A program made the position numbers and the translations under genes. Below, one piece after another: positions 1-5,316 of a DNA stretch of 8,950 nucleotides (the stretch's first letter is position 1; every line of letters starts with the position of its first letter). The stretch spans positions 1 through 8,950 of the forward strand of contig USSH01000083.1 in assembly GCA_900557435.1 (NCBI GenBank), in the 5' to 3' direction. The notes beneath the pieces are model-generated. The model made no database searches, was not told where the DNA came from, and was given only the letters and a program-made list of their open reading frames with translations. The stretch comes from an uncultured Coprococcus sp. (GTDB lineage Bacteria; Bacillota; Clostridia; Lachnospirales; Lachnospiraceae).

Positions 1-133
1 CATTTGTATATGGGGGAGAATTGCTGCCTTGTTTCTTGTTTTTATATTGTGAATTTTGTATAGTCCATTTTTAGAGGTTTTTTTGAATTTTGGTAACTTT
101 TTTTGATCGCTAACAGAAAAATCCGGATAACAG
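1..133. other. AT-rich intergenic spacer, left edge
   Basis: This stretch lies beyond the terminator of the five-gene operon. It is very AT-rich with several T-runs on the plus strand, and neither strand shows a convincing gene. A plus-strand reading frame beginning with TTG at 103 crosses the terminator hairpin and has no ribosome binding site, so it is not called. On the minus strand a TATAAA-like hexamer preceded by TGGACT with a short 15-nt spacer could be a weak promoter for a gene to the left. This is too poor a match to annotate separately. Confidence 0.5.
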
Positions 134-145
134 AAAAATCCCGAT
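112..145. repeat. two tandem 17-bp repeats at the operon end
   Basis: Two head-to-tail 17-bp units (112-128 and 129-145) differ at one base: AACAGAAAAATCCGGAT and AACAGAAAAATCCCGAT on the plus strand. The right-hand unit forms the U-tract and the outer part of the stem of the operon terminator. The left unit therefore looks like a duplication of the terminator's 3' edge, giving two successive T-runs in the transcript direction. Whether the second unit helps termination or is only a slippage product cannot be told. Confidence 0.7.
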
Positions 146-188
146 GCATCGAACTTTATTGGATCCAATTTTATCGATACACCGGGAT
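134..188 (-). terminator. Rho-independent terminator of the five-gene operon
   Basis: Read on the minus strand, bases 188-174 pair with 152-138 in a continuous 15-bp stem with two G-U pairs, followed directly by five T residues (138-134). The 21-nt loop contains the 12-bp palindrome ATTGGATCCAAT. The hairpin starts 6 nt after the DUF1257 stop codon, so it is the natural end of the operon that begins near 4153. Confidence 0.85.
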
Positions 189-194
189 ATGTGA

Positions 195-650
195 CTATTC
201 TATATTGATTGTAATGTACAGATCGTCATCTTCAAAATATTCGTTTTCAATACTCATTCCATCTGCCAGATTCTCTTTGATATGATGATATGTATAATCC
301 TGAACATTGCGGCCATAATCCTTCTCAAATGAACGAATGTTGGCAATGAGGCCTTCCTGATCTGTTATATCATTAAGATATAACCTAAAAGTCTCTGCTG
401 AACTGTTTCTTTTATAACAAAGCTGTCCACATGTCGTCTCTACATATATCTCATTCTCTGAAACCGCATTGACGTGACAATCCATATCCTCAAAAGTCTT
501 CTTCATGATCTCTGCATCAACAAATATTGTATCTAACCCGGCATCCTGCTGTGTATCATTTGTACATGATACCAAAGCTGCAAGGGATACCTCGCTGAGC
601 GACATTCCTGCCAGGATTGCAGCAGTTGTCATTGTTAACACCATTGACAT
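195..650 (-). CDS. DUF1257 (Ycf35-like) family protein
   Basis: This 151-residue protein is the last gene of the operon. Residues from about 38 to the end match my recollection of the DUF1257/Ycf35 pattern: a short strand, a helix ending in an FEDMDC-type segment, a strand-rich middle, and a C-terminal part with YTYHHIKENL followed by an acidic segment and strand DDDLYITI. The function of the family is not established. Members are commonly found beside Ycf46-type AAA+ ATPases and DUF2997 proteins, and both partners are present here. The ATG at 650 follows AGGAGG with a 9-nt gap, 42 nt after the AAA+ stop codon. Odd feature: about 35 extra N-terminal residues rich in Ala, Ser, Leu, Met and Thr precede the domain. 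They contain LVSC (Cys29), which resembles a lipobox, but there is no basic N-region and Glu20 interrupts the hydrophobic run. Secretion is therefore doubtful. The family call is by pattern, without a profile search. Confidence 0.65.
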   Translation of the reverse strand: MSMVLTMTTAAILAGMSLSEVSLAALVSCTNDTQQDAGLDTIFVDAEIMKKTFEDMDCHVNAVSENEIYVETTCGQLCYKRNSSAETFRLYLNDITDQEGLIANIRSFEKDYGRNVQDYTYHHIKENLADGMSIENEYFEDDDLYITINIE

Positions 651-692
651 ATTTCTTATCCTCCTAATAAAATAGATAAATATCTTCCAGAA

Positions 693-2345
693 CTACAGGT
701 CAAAATTTACTATTCTTCCACCTTGCCTGTTTCCGCCATTTCCCGGTTCAGATTCTGTAACATTGTCTTTCTCAAATTCCTGATCCTCCACAGCAGTAGC
801 AAGCACAGCTCGCTCTCTTGCCCACTCTCTTAGTGCCTCTATCTGTTCCCTCTGTGTTGTAGAGATTGCAACAGTCTCGTTTATTGCCTTTTCAACATCT
901 GATTCTCTAAGTCCTCTATCCTTGTAGAAAGCTTCATACATCGCAGCAACAAGAATCTGTTCAATCTCCGAACCTGTATATCCCTCTGTGAGTTTCGCCA
1001 ATCTCAGCGCAGTTTCATCATCCCCCGTTATCTCATGATGTATGGCTCCATTCGCAATCCTCTTATTGATGTGCACCTTAAAAATTTTCTGGCGTTCCTT
1101 CAAAGTCGGAAGATCCACGAAGAATATCTCATCAAAACGTCCCTTTCTGAGCAGCTCCGGTGGCAATGAACTGATATCATTTGCCGTTGCTATGACAAAT
1201 ACCGGTTTACTTTTGTCCTGCAGCCATGTCAGGAATGTTCCAAATACACGAGCTGAAGTTCCTGAATCTCCAGACGCTTTCACCCCGGACAGTCCTTTCT
1301 CTATCTCATCCACCCATAATATAGACGGCGAAACCGCCTCTGCAGTGGCTATTGCCTTTCTCATATTCTCCTCTGAGCTTCCAACCAAGCCGCCGAATAT
1401 CTTGCCCATATCAAGTTTCAGGAGCGGCAATCCCCAAATCGCGCTCATAGCCTTTGCCGTCAATGACTTTCCGCATCCCGGAACACCGGTGATCAGCACG
1501 CCCTTAGGTGATGGCAGATTATATGCCTTCGCTTTCTCCGTCCAGGTATTATTTCTCTTGATCAACCATTTCTTCAGGTTCTCAAGTCCACCTATGTCTT
1601 CTATTCCGAGATCCGTCTTGACGAATTCCAACACACCAGTCTTTTTTACTACCTGGTTCTTCTCCTCGTGGATTACGTTTATTGCGCCTTTTTTCAAGCC
1701 TTTCATACTTACAATCGCACGACAAAACGCATTTTCTGCCTCCTGCATCGTAAGTCCCAAGGCAGCGCGGACCAATTGCTTTTTGCCATCCTCATCCAGT
1801 GTTATCTGGTCTGGCGAAATACCTCCGCAAAGGTCATTCAGCAGCCCCATAATCTCATCTTCCCCAGGAAGTTCATAATCAAGCACCGATATTTCCTTCT
1901 CCATGTCACAAGGTATCACAAGCTTCGGACTGATAAACACTATATTCTTTCGCGTTGCCTGCAGCTGTGAAATGATATCTCTAAACTTTCTGATGAGCAC
2001 AAAATCCGGATGTGTACCTCTCTCGCTTCCGAAAAACACATGCATATCCTTCATAATATAGATAGCCGGACTGTCAGACTTTTCTATAGTGTCTATTGCC
2101 TTGAGCGGATCCTTTGTATTTGACACAACAGAGTTATTCTCATCATCCGCCGCATCCAGCCTTGCCAGACCGTCTGTCTGTGTCCAGATATACACTGCTC
2201 TGTTAGTTTTGATCTCACCTGAGCTATATACAATATCCCTTATCTGCTGCTGTACTCTAACCTCCTCATATGTAGGTATATATATGTACGGAAATCCCGC
2301 ATTTATTAAATTTACAAATTGGTCTTTAAATGCTTGTGTACCCAT
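693..2345 (-). CDS. Ycf46-like AAA+ ATPase
   Basis: This 550-residue protein has the Ycf46 layout. An N-terminal domain of about 240 residues opens with a segment like FPYIYIPTYEEVRV and includes a strand-DMH segment typical of an inactive nucleoside-binding fold. The AAA+ module follows: Walker A GVPGCGKS (287-294), Walker B ILWVDE (342-347), sensor 1 in ATAND (Asn389), Arg-finger region LRKGRFDE (Arg400, Arg403) and sensor 2 GYTGSEIE. All catalytic elements look intact, so it should hydrolyse ATP, probably as a hexamer in the cytosol. Ycf46 homologues occur in cyanobacteria and algal plastids, where a role in inorganic-carbon use has been proposed; that role need not apply here. The last 20 or so residues are Gly/Asn-rich and end in NFDL. 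The start was placed at ATG 2345 because GGAGGAG lies just upstream of it. The GTG at 2357 lies at the edge of that site and is unlikely. The gene overlaps the radical SAM gene by 20 nt. Confidence 0.88.
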   Translation of the reverse strand: MGTQAFKDQFVNLINAGFPYIYIPTYEEVRVQQQIRDIVYSSGEIKTNRAVYIWTQTDGLARLDAADDENNSVVSNTKDPLKAIDTIEKSDSPAIYIMKDMHVFFGSERGTHPDFVLIRKFRDIISQLQATRKNIVFISPKLVIPCDMEKEISVLDYELPGEDEIMGLLNDLCGGISPDQITLDEDGKKQLVRAALGLTMQEAENAFCRAIVSMKGLKKGAINVIHEEKNQVVKKTGVLEFVKTDLGIEDIGGLENLKKWLIKRNNTWTEKAKAYNLPSPKGVLITGVPGCGKSLTAKAMSAIWGLPLLKLDMGKIFGGLVGSSEENMRKAIATAEAVSPSILWVDEIEKGLSGVKASGDSGTSARVFGTFLTWLQDKSKPVFVIATANDISSLPPELLRKGRFDEIFFVDLPTLKERQKIFKVHINKRIANGAIHHEITGDDETALRLAKLTEGYTGSEIEQILVAAMYEAFYKDRGLRESDVEKAINETVAISTTQREQIEALREWARERAVLATAVEDQEFEKDNVTESEPGNGGNRQGGRIVNFDL

Positions 2346-2934
2346 TCTCTCCTCCACTTATCTGTAATAAATAATCCTTCAGTTTATTGATATTCCCCAT
2401 GCCATTAACCTCTATCTGTCCGTTTTTACTCACACGAATTTCAAATGAATTATGGTATCTGTCCATTTCTTCTTTGGTAATAGCATCTGACAGAAAAATA
2501 AATCTTTGATTAGACGAACCAAGCAAGGGCCTTGAATAATCGGTTAGTTCCTCTATATACGGTCCGTCGCACAACAGATCTGTGTATTCGAGAAGGCCCT
2601 TGTATTTCTCGTTTTCAAGCAATTTCTCATATGTATAACCCGAAAATGTTATGACATTTTTCTCATGTTCCTTTACATACCTCGCCACCCTCTCAAGCTC
2701 CTCTGCCTGATCAAATGGTTCACCGCCTAGAAATGTAATGCCTTCCACTTCATCAATAACCCGGCTAAGCTCCACAATAACCTGATCTGCAGACATATGA
2801 TCACCATCTTCATAATCCCACAATCTTTTTGCAAAGCAGCCTTTACAATGATGACCGCAGCCCTGTACCCATATACAGAATCTGATTCCCGGACCTTCAG
2901 CTTTTGTCTTCGGCAATATCTTATACACTCTCAT
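2326..2934 (-). CDS. radical SAM protein, NrdG-like activating-enzyme family
   Basis: A 202-residue protein with the radical SAM cluster motif CxxxCxxC at Cys26, Cys30 and Cys33 (GCGHHCKGC), preceded by EGPGIRF and IWVQGC and followed by WDYEDG. It also has the GGEPF motif (70-74, SAM amino-group contact) and FSGYTYE, all as in anaerobic ribonucleotide-reductase activase and related activating enzymes. Length is close to the family's usual 150-230. It should bind one [4Fe-4S] cluster and cleave S-adenosylmethionine, and so needs anoxic conditions. No NrdD or other glycyl-radical partner is nearby. The operon context (Ycf46-type ATPase, DUF1257, DUF2997) argues that it is a specialised relative rather than NrdG itself, and its substrate is unknown. 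Its ATG overlaps the HhH gene stop as TAATG, and no good ribosome site is seen, so translation is probably coupled. The C-terminal segment RVSKNGQIEVNGMG resembles the DUF2997 protein of the same operon. Confidence 0.85.
   Translation of the reverse strand: MRVYKILPKTKAEGPGIRFCIWVQGCGHHCKGCFAKRLWDYEDGDHMSADQVIVELSRVIDEVEGITFLGGEPFDQAEELERVARYVKEHEKNVITFSGYTYEKLLENEKYKGLLEYTDLLCDGPYIEELTDYSRPLLGSSNQRFIFLSDAITKEEMDRYHNSFEIRVSKNGQIEVNGMGNINKLKDYLLQISGGENGYTSI
2349..2355 (-). promoter_or_regulatory. ribosome binding site fixing the AAA+ start
   Basis: GGAGGAG on the minus strand sits within the end of the radical SAM gene, with its GGAGG core 5 nt before the ATG at 2345. It decides the start against the in-frame GTG at 2357, which overlaps the edge of this site. 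Confidence 0.75.
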
Positions 2935-3920
2935 TAAATATCAAACCTTCTGGCATTCTTTGACGCAGATGCACTCTTGCCGGCATGTCCACTATCAGGT
3001 TCCTCTATATATACTTGATCCTGGATTTTCACTATCATATGAGGCTTAGCATTGAACGCCGCAAAGAAATCATCAAGATCACTAAAATGTCCATTCTTAT
3101 TTCTATACTCAATTATCTTCTTTGCATCTATTATGCTTATGGTCGGAAGCGACTGAAACTCTTCCTCTGTTGCTGTATTCACATTGATCCTGTTACCCAT
3201 TGCTTCTTTATCTGCAGTATGGGCGATACTTTCCTGCATTGTATCCGCAGCTCCATTAGCATTTTGATCTGATATGTCCTTGTTATTTCCGACATTATTT
3301 TTTTCACTTTTATTATTTGGAGTCTCTTTATTTGGCTGCGCTTTATCTGCGTCCTTATACGCATTGCTCGACGCCTTCAGCGCACCGTACACACCACGCC
3401 TATTTTCATATTCTGACAATTCTCTAAGATAATGATATCTCTCAATAAAGAATAACATAATCATATAGACGAGATATGTCATCACAAATATCAGTGATAA
3501 TGTCAAACTTACATTTCTTTTTCTACGTGAATTCTGATCGTTGTTCTCCTTGGCAGCTATGTACTCATCAGTTGCTTTATATTCTTCAACAGCCTTTTCA
3601 TACTCTTTATATTCTGGGAATTTCTCATATTCTGAATATGAATAATCAAGGTAGTCCTCTCTCATATAGTCATCCAATGACGGACTCGTTGGATATGATA
3701 CTCTGTTTCTGTCATATACAACGCCGTTAATGATCGACCCTGACAAAAGCATTACAAGAATCAATATATTCGAGAATCCCATAAGCAGCCACCTTTTCTT
3801 TGGAAGCTTTCCGTTCATTATAAAATAAGGTATCCACTGCAATATCGGAACAAATGAAAGCACAAAAAATAGCGAATTTGTAAATCGCCACCCTGCAGAA
3901 CCAACTTTACTCTTTGCCAT
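2934..3920 (-). CDS. membrane protein with C-terminal helix-hairpin-helix domain
   Basis: This 328-residue protein has three hydrophobic segments (about 14-35, 43-67 and 137-159). Between the second and third lies an acidic, tyrosine-rich stretch (11 Tyr and 17 Asp/Glu in residues 69-128). A polar, Asn/Lys-rich linker (about 185-243) leads to a ComEA-like helix-hairpin-helix (about 245-305) starting INVNTATEEEFQSLP and continuing with AKKIIEYRNKNGHFSDLDDF. HhH domains of this type usually bind DNA but can also mediate protein contacts. The tail is Ser/Ala/Lys-rich and ends RRFDI. It lacks the short single-anchor layout of ComEA, and no competence genes are nearby. Topology is unclear because positive clusters lie both between TM1 and TM2 (KLPKKR) and before TM3 (RRKR). 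The ATG at 3920 overlaps the DUF2997 stop as TGATG, and AGGAGG lies 10 nt upstream. An in-frame TTG one codon earlier is also possible. Confidence 0.75.
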   Translation of the reverse strand: MAKSKVGSAGWRFTNSLFFVLSFVPILQWIPYFIMNGKLPKKRWLLMGFSNILILVMLLSGSIINGVVYDRNRVSYPTSPSLDDYMREDYLDYSYSEYEKFPEYKEYEKAVEEYKATDEYIAAKENNDQNSRRKRNVSLTLSLIFVMTYLVYMIMLFFIERYHYLRELSEYENRRGVYGALKASSNAYKDADKAQPNKETPNNKSEKNNVGNNKDISDQNANGAADTMQESIAHTADKEAMGNRINVNTATEEEFQSLPTISIIDAKKIIEYRNKNGHFSDLDDFFAAFNAKPHMIVKIQDQVYIEEPDSGHAGKSASASKNARRFDI

Positions 3921-4123
3921 CAATTATGTACCTCCTGCTCAACATCAGAACTGATCTGCTCCTCCGTCTCATAATATTCGTCTGTAAATCTGGAATCTGT
4001 TGTGGTTGCATTCGCCATCTCTTCTATTCTTTGAAGATATTTCAGACAATTTTTTCCTTTTATACCAAATGTTTCTGCCTCGATCACACCATTAGGGCTG
4101 ATCTTTATCTTAATCTGCTTCAA
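3920..4123 (-). CDS. DUF2997 family small protein, TTG start
   Basis: A 67-residue protein, first gene of the operon. Residues 1-38 (MKQIKIKISPNGVIEAETFG, then IKGKNCLKYL with Cys26) match the DUF2997 pattern of a two-strand hairpin followed by a G.G..C helix. The remaining 29 residues are acidic and probably disordered. No biochemical role is established for the family; genes for it are often next to DUF1257 and Ycf46-type ATPase genes, as here. The TTG at 4123 is chosen because it gives the family's usual MKQI beginning, follows GGGAGGA at a suitable distance, and lies about 30 nt downstream of a strong promoter. The longer frame back to 4201 would start upstream of that promoter. The stop overlaps the next gene's ATG. 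Confidence 0.75.
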   Translation of the reverse strand: MKQIKIKISPNGVIEAETFGIKGKNCLKYLQRIEEMANATTTDSRFTDEYYETEEQISSDVEQEVHN

Positions 4124-4132
4124 AATACGGTA

Positions 4133-4139
4133 TCCTCCC
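4133..4139 (-). promoter_or_regulatory. ribosome binding site supporting the TTG start of DUF2997
   Basis: GGGAGGA on the minus strand with 9-10 nt to TTG at 4123. No ATG or GTG in the right frame lies at a usable distance, so this site decides for the rare start codon. Confidence 0.65.
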
Positions 4140-4159
4140 ACTCTCTTATTTTGTCTACA

Positions 4160-4189
4160 ATTATAATATACCGTAATATTCATTGTAAA
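4160..4189 (-). promoter_or_regulatory. sigma-A-type promoter of the five-gene operon
   Basis: On the minus strand TTTACA (4189-4184) and a perfect TATAAT (4165-4160) are separated by 18 nt. Transcription should begin near 4153, giving a leader of about 30 nt before the TTG start at 4123. This is the best consensus promoter in the window, and no further promoter of similar quality was noticed before the terminator at 134-188. Confidence 0.75.
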
Positions 4190-4255
4190 GGAATATTGCA
4201 CAAACCTCCCCTGCTATTTCCAATATAAAGTGAAGTGGCACTCTGGGACATTTGT

Positions 4256-4292
4256 ACCGAACTCCAATCGTTAGATTTTAGGGTATAACTTT
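4256..4292. repeat. diverged copy B of an intergenic hairpin repeat
   Basis: This 37-bp segment matches 4358-4393 at about 30 positions with one 1-bp gap. Its inner inverted repeat GTTAGA/TATAAC (4270-4275 with 4284-4289) pairs at five of six positions. Compared with copy A one pair is changed on both sides (A-T here, G-C in copy A), suggesting that the small hairpin itself matters. Unlike copy A it is not enclosed by a long perfect inverted repeat. Confidence 0.7.
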
Positions 4293-4340
4293 GAGGGGGC
4301 ACCTCAATTTGTAGGTCATCAATCTGACGCTTGTGACACA

Positions 4341-4419
4341 AAATAACCTCAGGGTGAACCGACATCCTATCGTTGGATTTTAGGTCCAACTTTCGGGGCG
4401 GTTCACCCTGAGGTTATTT
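4341..4419. repeat. 21-bp perfect inverted repeat around hairpin copy A
   Basis: Arms at 4341-4361 and 4399-4419 are perfect reverse complements over 21 bp and enclose 37 nt. Inside the loop, GTTGGA (4372-4377) and TCCAAC (4385-4390) form a second, nested hairpin. The element sits 18 nt after the stop of the ABC ATPase gene. In the transcript direction the long stem is followed by a short T-rich run (TTATTTT), so it may act as the operon's terminator. Its nested form and the second diverged copy at 4256-4292 are more like a small mobile palindromic repeat or a transposon remnant than an ordinary terminator. No transposase is present. Confidence 0.8.
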
Positions 4420-4437
4420 ACGCTATATATTTTACGA

Positions 4438-5217
4438 TTATGAATACGATGAAAGGAACTGCTTCGTTCTCTCCATCTTTGGATTGTCAAATACCTGGTC
4501 AGGTCTTCCCTGCTCAAGTATATATCCATCGTCCATGAATATGACCTGGCTTGCAACATCCTTTGCAAATGCCATCTCATGGGTAACAATTATCATGGTC
4601 GTCTTTTTGTCTGCAAGGTTTCTGAGGACCTTAAGGACCTCTCCTGTGAGCTCCGGATCAAGAGCCGATGTCGGCTCATCAAAGCACAGTATATCCGGCT
4701 GCAATGCAAGCGCCCTCGCTATGGCAACTCGCTGGCACTGTCCTCCTGAAAGCTGATGAGGATAATTGTTCATTCTGTCCTCAAGTCCCATCTGTCGGAG
4801 AAGCTCCTCTGCCTGAACTCTTATCTCGTCGAGTATATTCTTCTTGTTTACTTTGAAATCCGGTCTCTCCTTTGCCAGAAGCTCCCTCGCGAGCATCACG
4901 TTCTGAATCGCAGTGTACTGTGGAAAGAGATTAAATGACTGGAACACAAGTCCAAAATGCAGTCTCTTCTTGCGCACCTCCGAATCCTTGAGGGTCTCTG
5001 GCTTGTCCGTATCAAGCAGGATCTCATTATTTACACGGATAACTCCATTGTCCGGCATCTCCAGAAAATTCAGGCAGCGAAGAAGTGTTGTCTTTCCACT
5101 TCCTGATGATCCTATGATAGAAAGGACCTCGCCCTGCTCCAGAGAAAAGCTTATATCCTTGAGAACATCGGTCTTGCCAAACTTCTTTTTTATATGTTCA
5201 ACCTCTAATATAGCCAT
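4438..5217 (-). CDS. polar amino-acid-type ABC transporter ATP-binding protein
   Basis: This 259-residue protein energises the importer formed with the next two genes upstream. All nucleotide-binding elements are present: Walker A GSSGSGKT (36-43), Q-loop Gln93 in VFQSFNLFP, signature LSGGQ (156-160), Walker B ILCFDE (176-181), the D-loop SALDPE and switch His213 in VTHEM. The layout is that of the GlnQ/HisP/ArtP group; the length is slightly above the usual 240-250 because of a longer helical segment around 110-135. ATG 5217 is preceded by AGGAGG at good spacing. It is third in the order binding protein, permease, ATPase, after a 99-nt structured spacer. Substrate class rests on family and context; the exact amino acid is not shown. 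Confidence 0.93.
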   Translation of the reverse strand: MAILEVEHIKKKFGKTDVLKDISFSLEQGEVLSIIGSSGSGKTTLLRCLNFLEMPDNGVIRVNNEILLDTDKPETLKDSEVRKKRLHFGLVFQSFNLFPQYTAIQNVMLARELLAKERPDFKVNKKNILDEIRVQAEELLRQMGLEDRMNNYPHQLSGGQCQRVAIARALALQPDILCFDEPTSALDPELTGEVLKVLRNLADKKTTMIIVTHEMAFAKDVASQVIFMDDGYILEQGRPDQVFDNPKMERTKQFLSSYS

Positions 5218-5243
5218 TTGCGGTTCCTCCTAAAATCTGTATC

Positions 5244-5314
5244 GCCCCTCTGCTCCGCAGCGGGGCAGGTCGTCGGAGCCGATTCCGAGTATGAACTTCG
5301 TTCATAGCGGCTCC
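5244..5314 (-). promoter_or_regulatory. structured permease-ATPase spacer with two hairpins
   Basis: In transcript order, the first hairpin pairs 5314-5308 (GGAGCCG) with 5281-5275 (CGGCTCC) and carries an inner TATGAAC/GTTCATA stem with a 3-nt loop (5306-5290). The second pairs GCCCC with GGGGC (5266-5262 with 5248-5244) around a GC-rich CTGC/GCAG stem. Neither is followed by a T-run, so they are not ordinary terminators. They more likely set the stability or relative translation of the permease and ATPase parts of the message, or are an inserted small palindromic repeat. An AGGAGGAG-type site inside the first stem resembles the true ribosome site of the ATPase gene. Confidence 0.5.
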
Positions 5315-5316
5315 TC

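Noticed and set aside
112..145. Possible CRISPR-type repeat
   Set aside because: There are only two units, directly adjacent with no spacers, and they are explained as a duplication of the terminator edge.
103..285. 60-codon plus-strand frame at the left edge
   Set aside because: It crosses the terminator and runs antisense into DUF1257, with a TTG start and no ribosome site.
564..650. Calling DUF1257 a secreted lipoprotein from its LVSC sequence
   Set aside because: No basic residue precedes the hydrophobic stretch and Glu20 lies inside it, so a true signal peptide is not supported.
1042..1878. 278-codon open frame on the plus strand
   Set aside because: It lies entirely antisense to the AAA+ ATPase gene, whose motifs are intact. 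The translation has no recognisable domain and there is no ribosome site, so it is a shadow frame.
2326..2934. Calling the radical SAM gene nrdG
   Set aside because: No nrdD or other glycyl-radical partner is present and the operon context is quite different, so only family membership is supported.
4124..4201. Longer N-terminus for the DUF2997 protein, starting at 4201
   Set aside because: The extra codons contain the -35 and -10 boxes of the operon promoter and lie upstream of the expected transcript start.
4180..4389. 69-codon minus-strand frame across the hairpin repeats
   Set aside because: It begins with TTG without a ribosome site, its composition comes from the repeats (LKSND twice), and its end runs over the -35 box of the next promoter. 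It is kept only as a hint of a decayed coding repeat.
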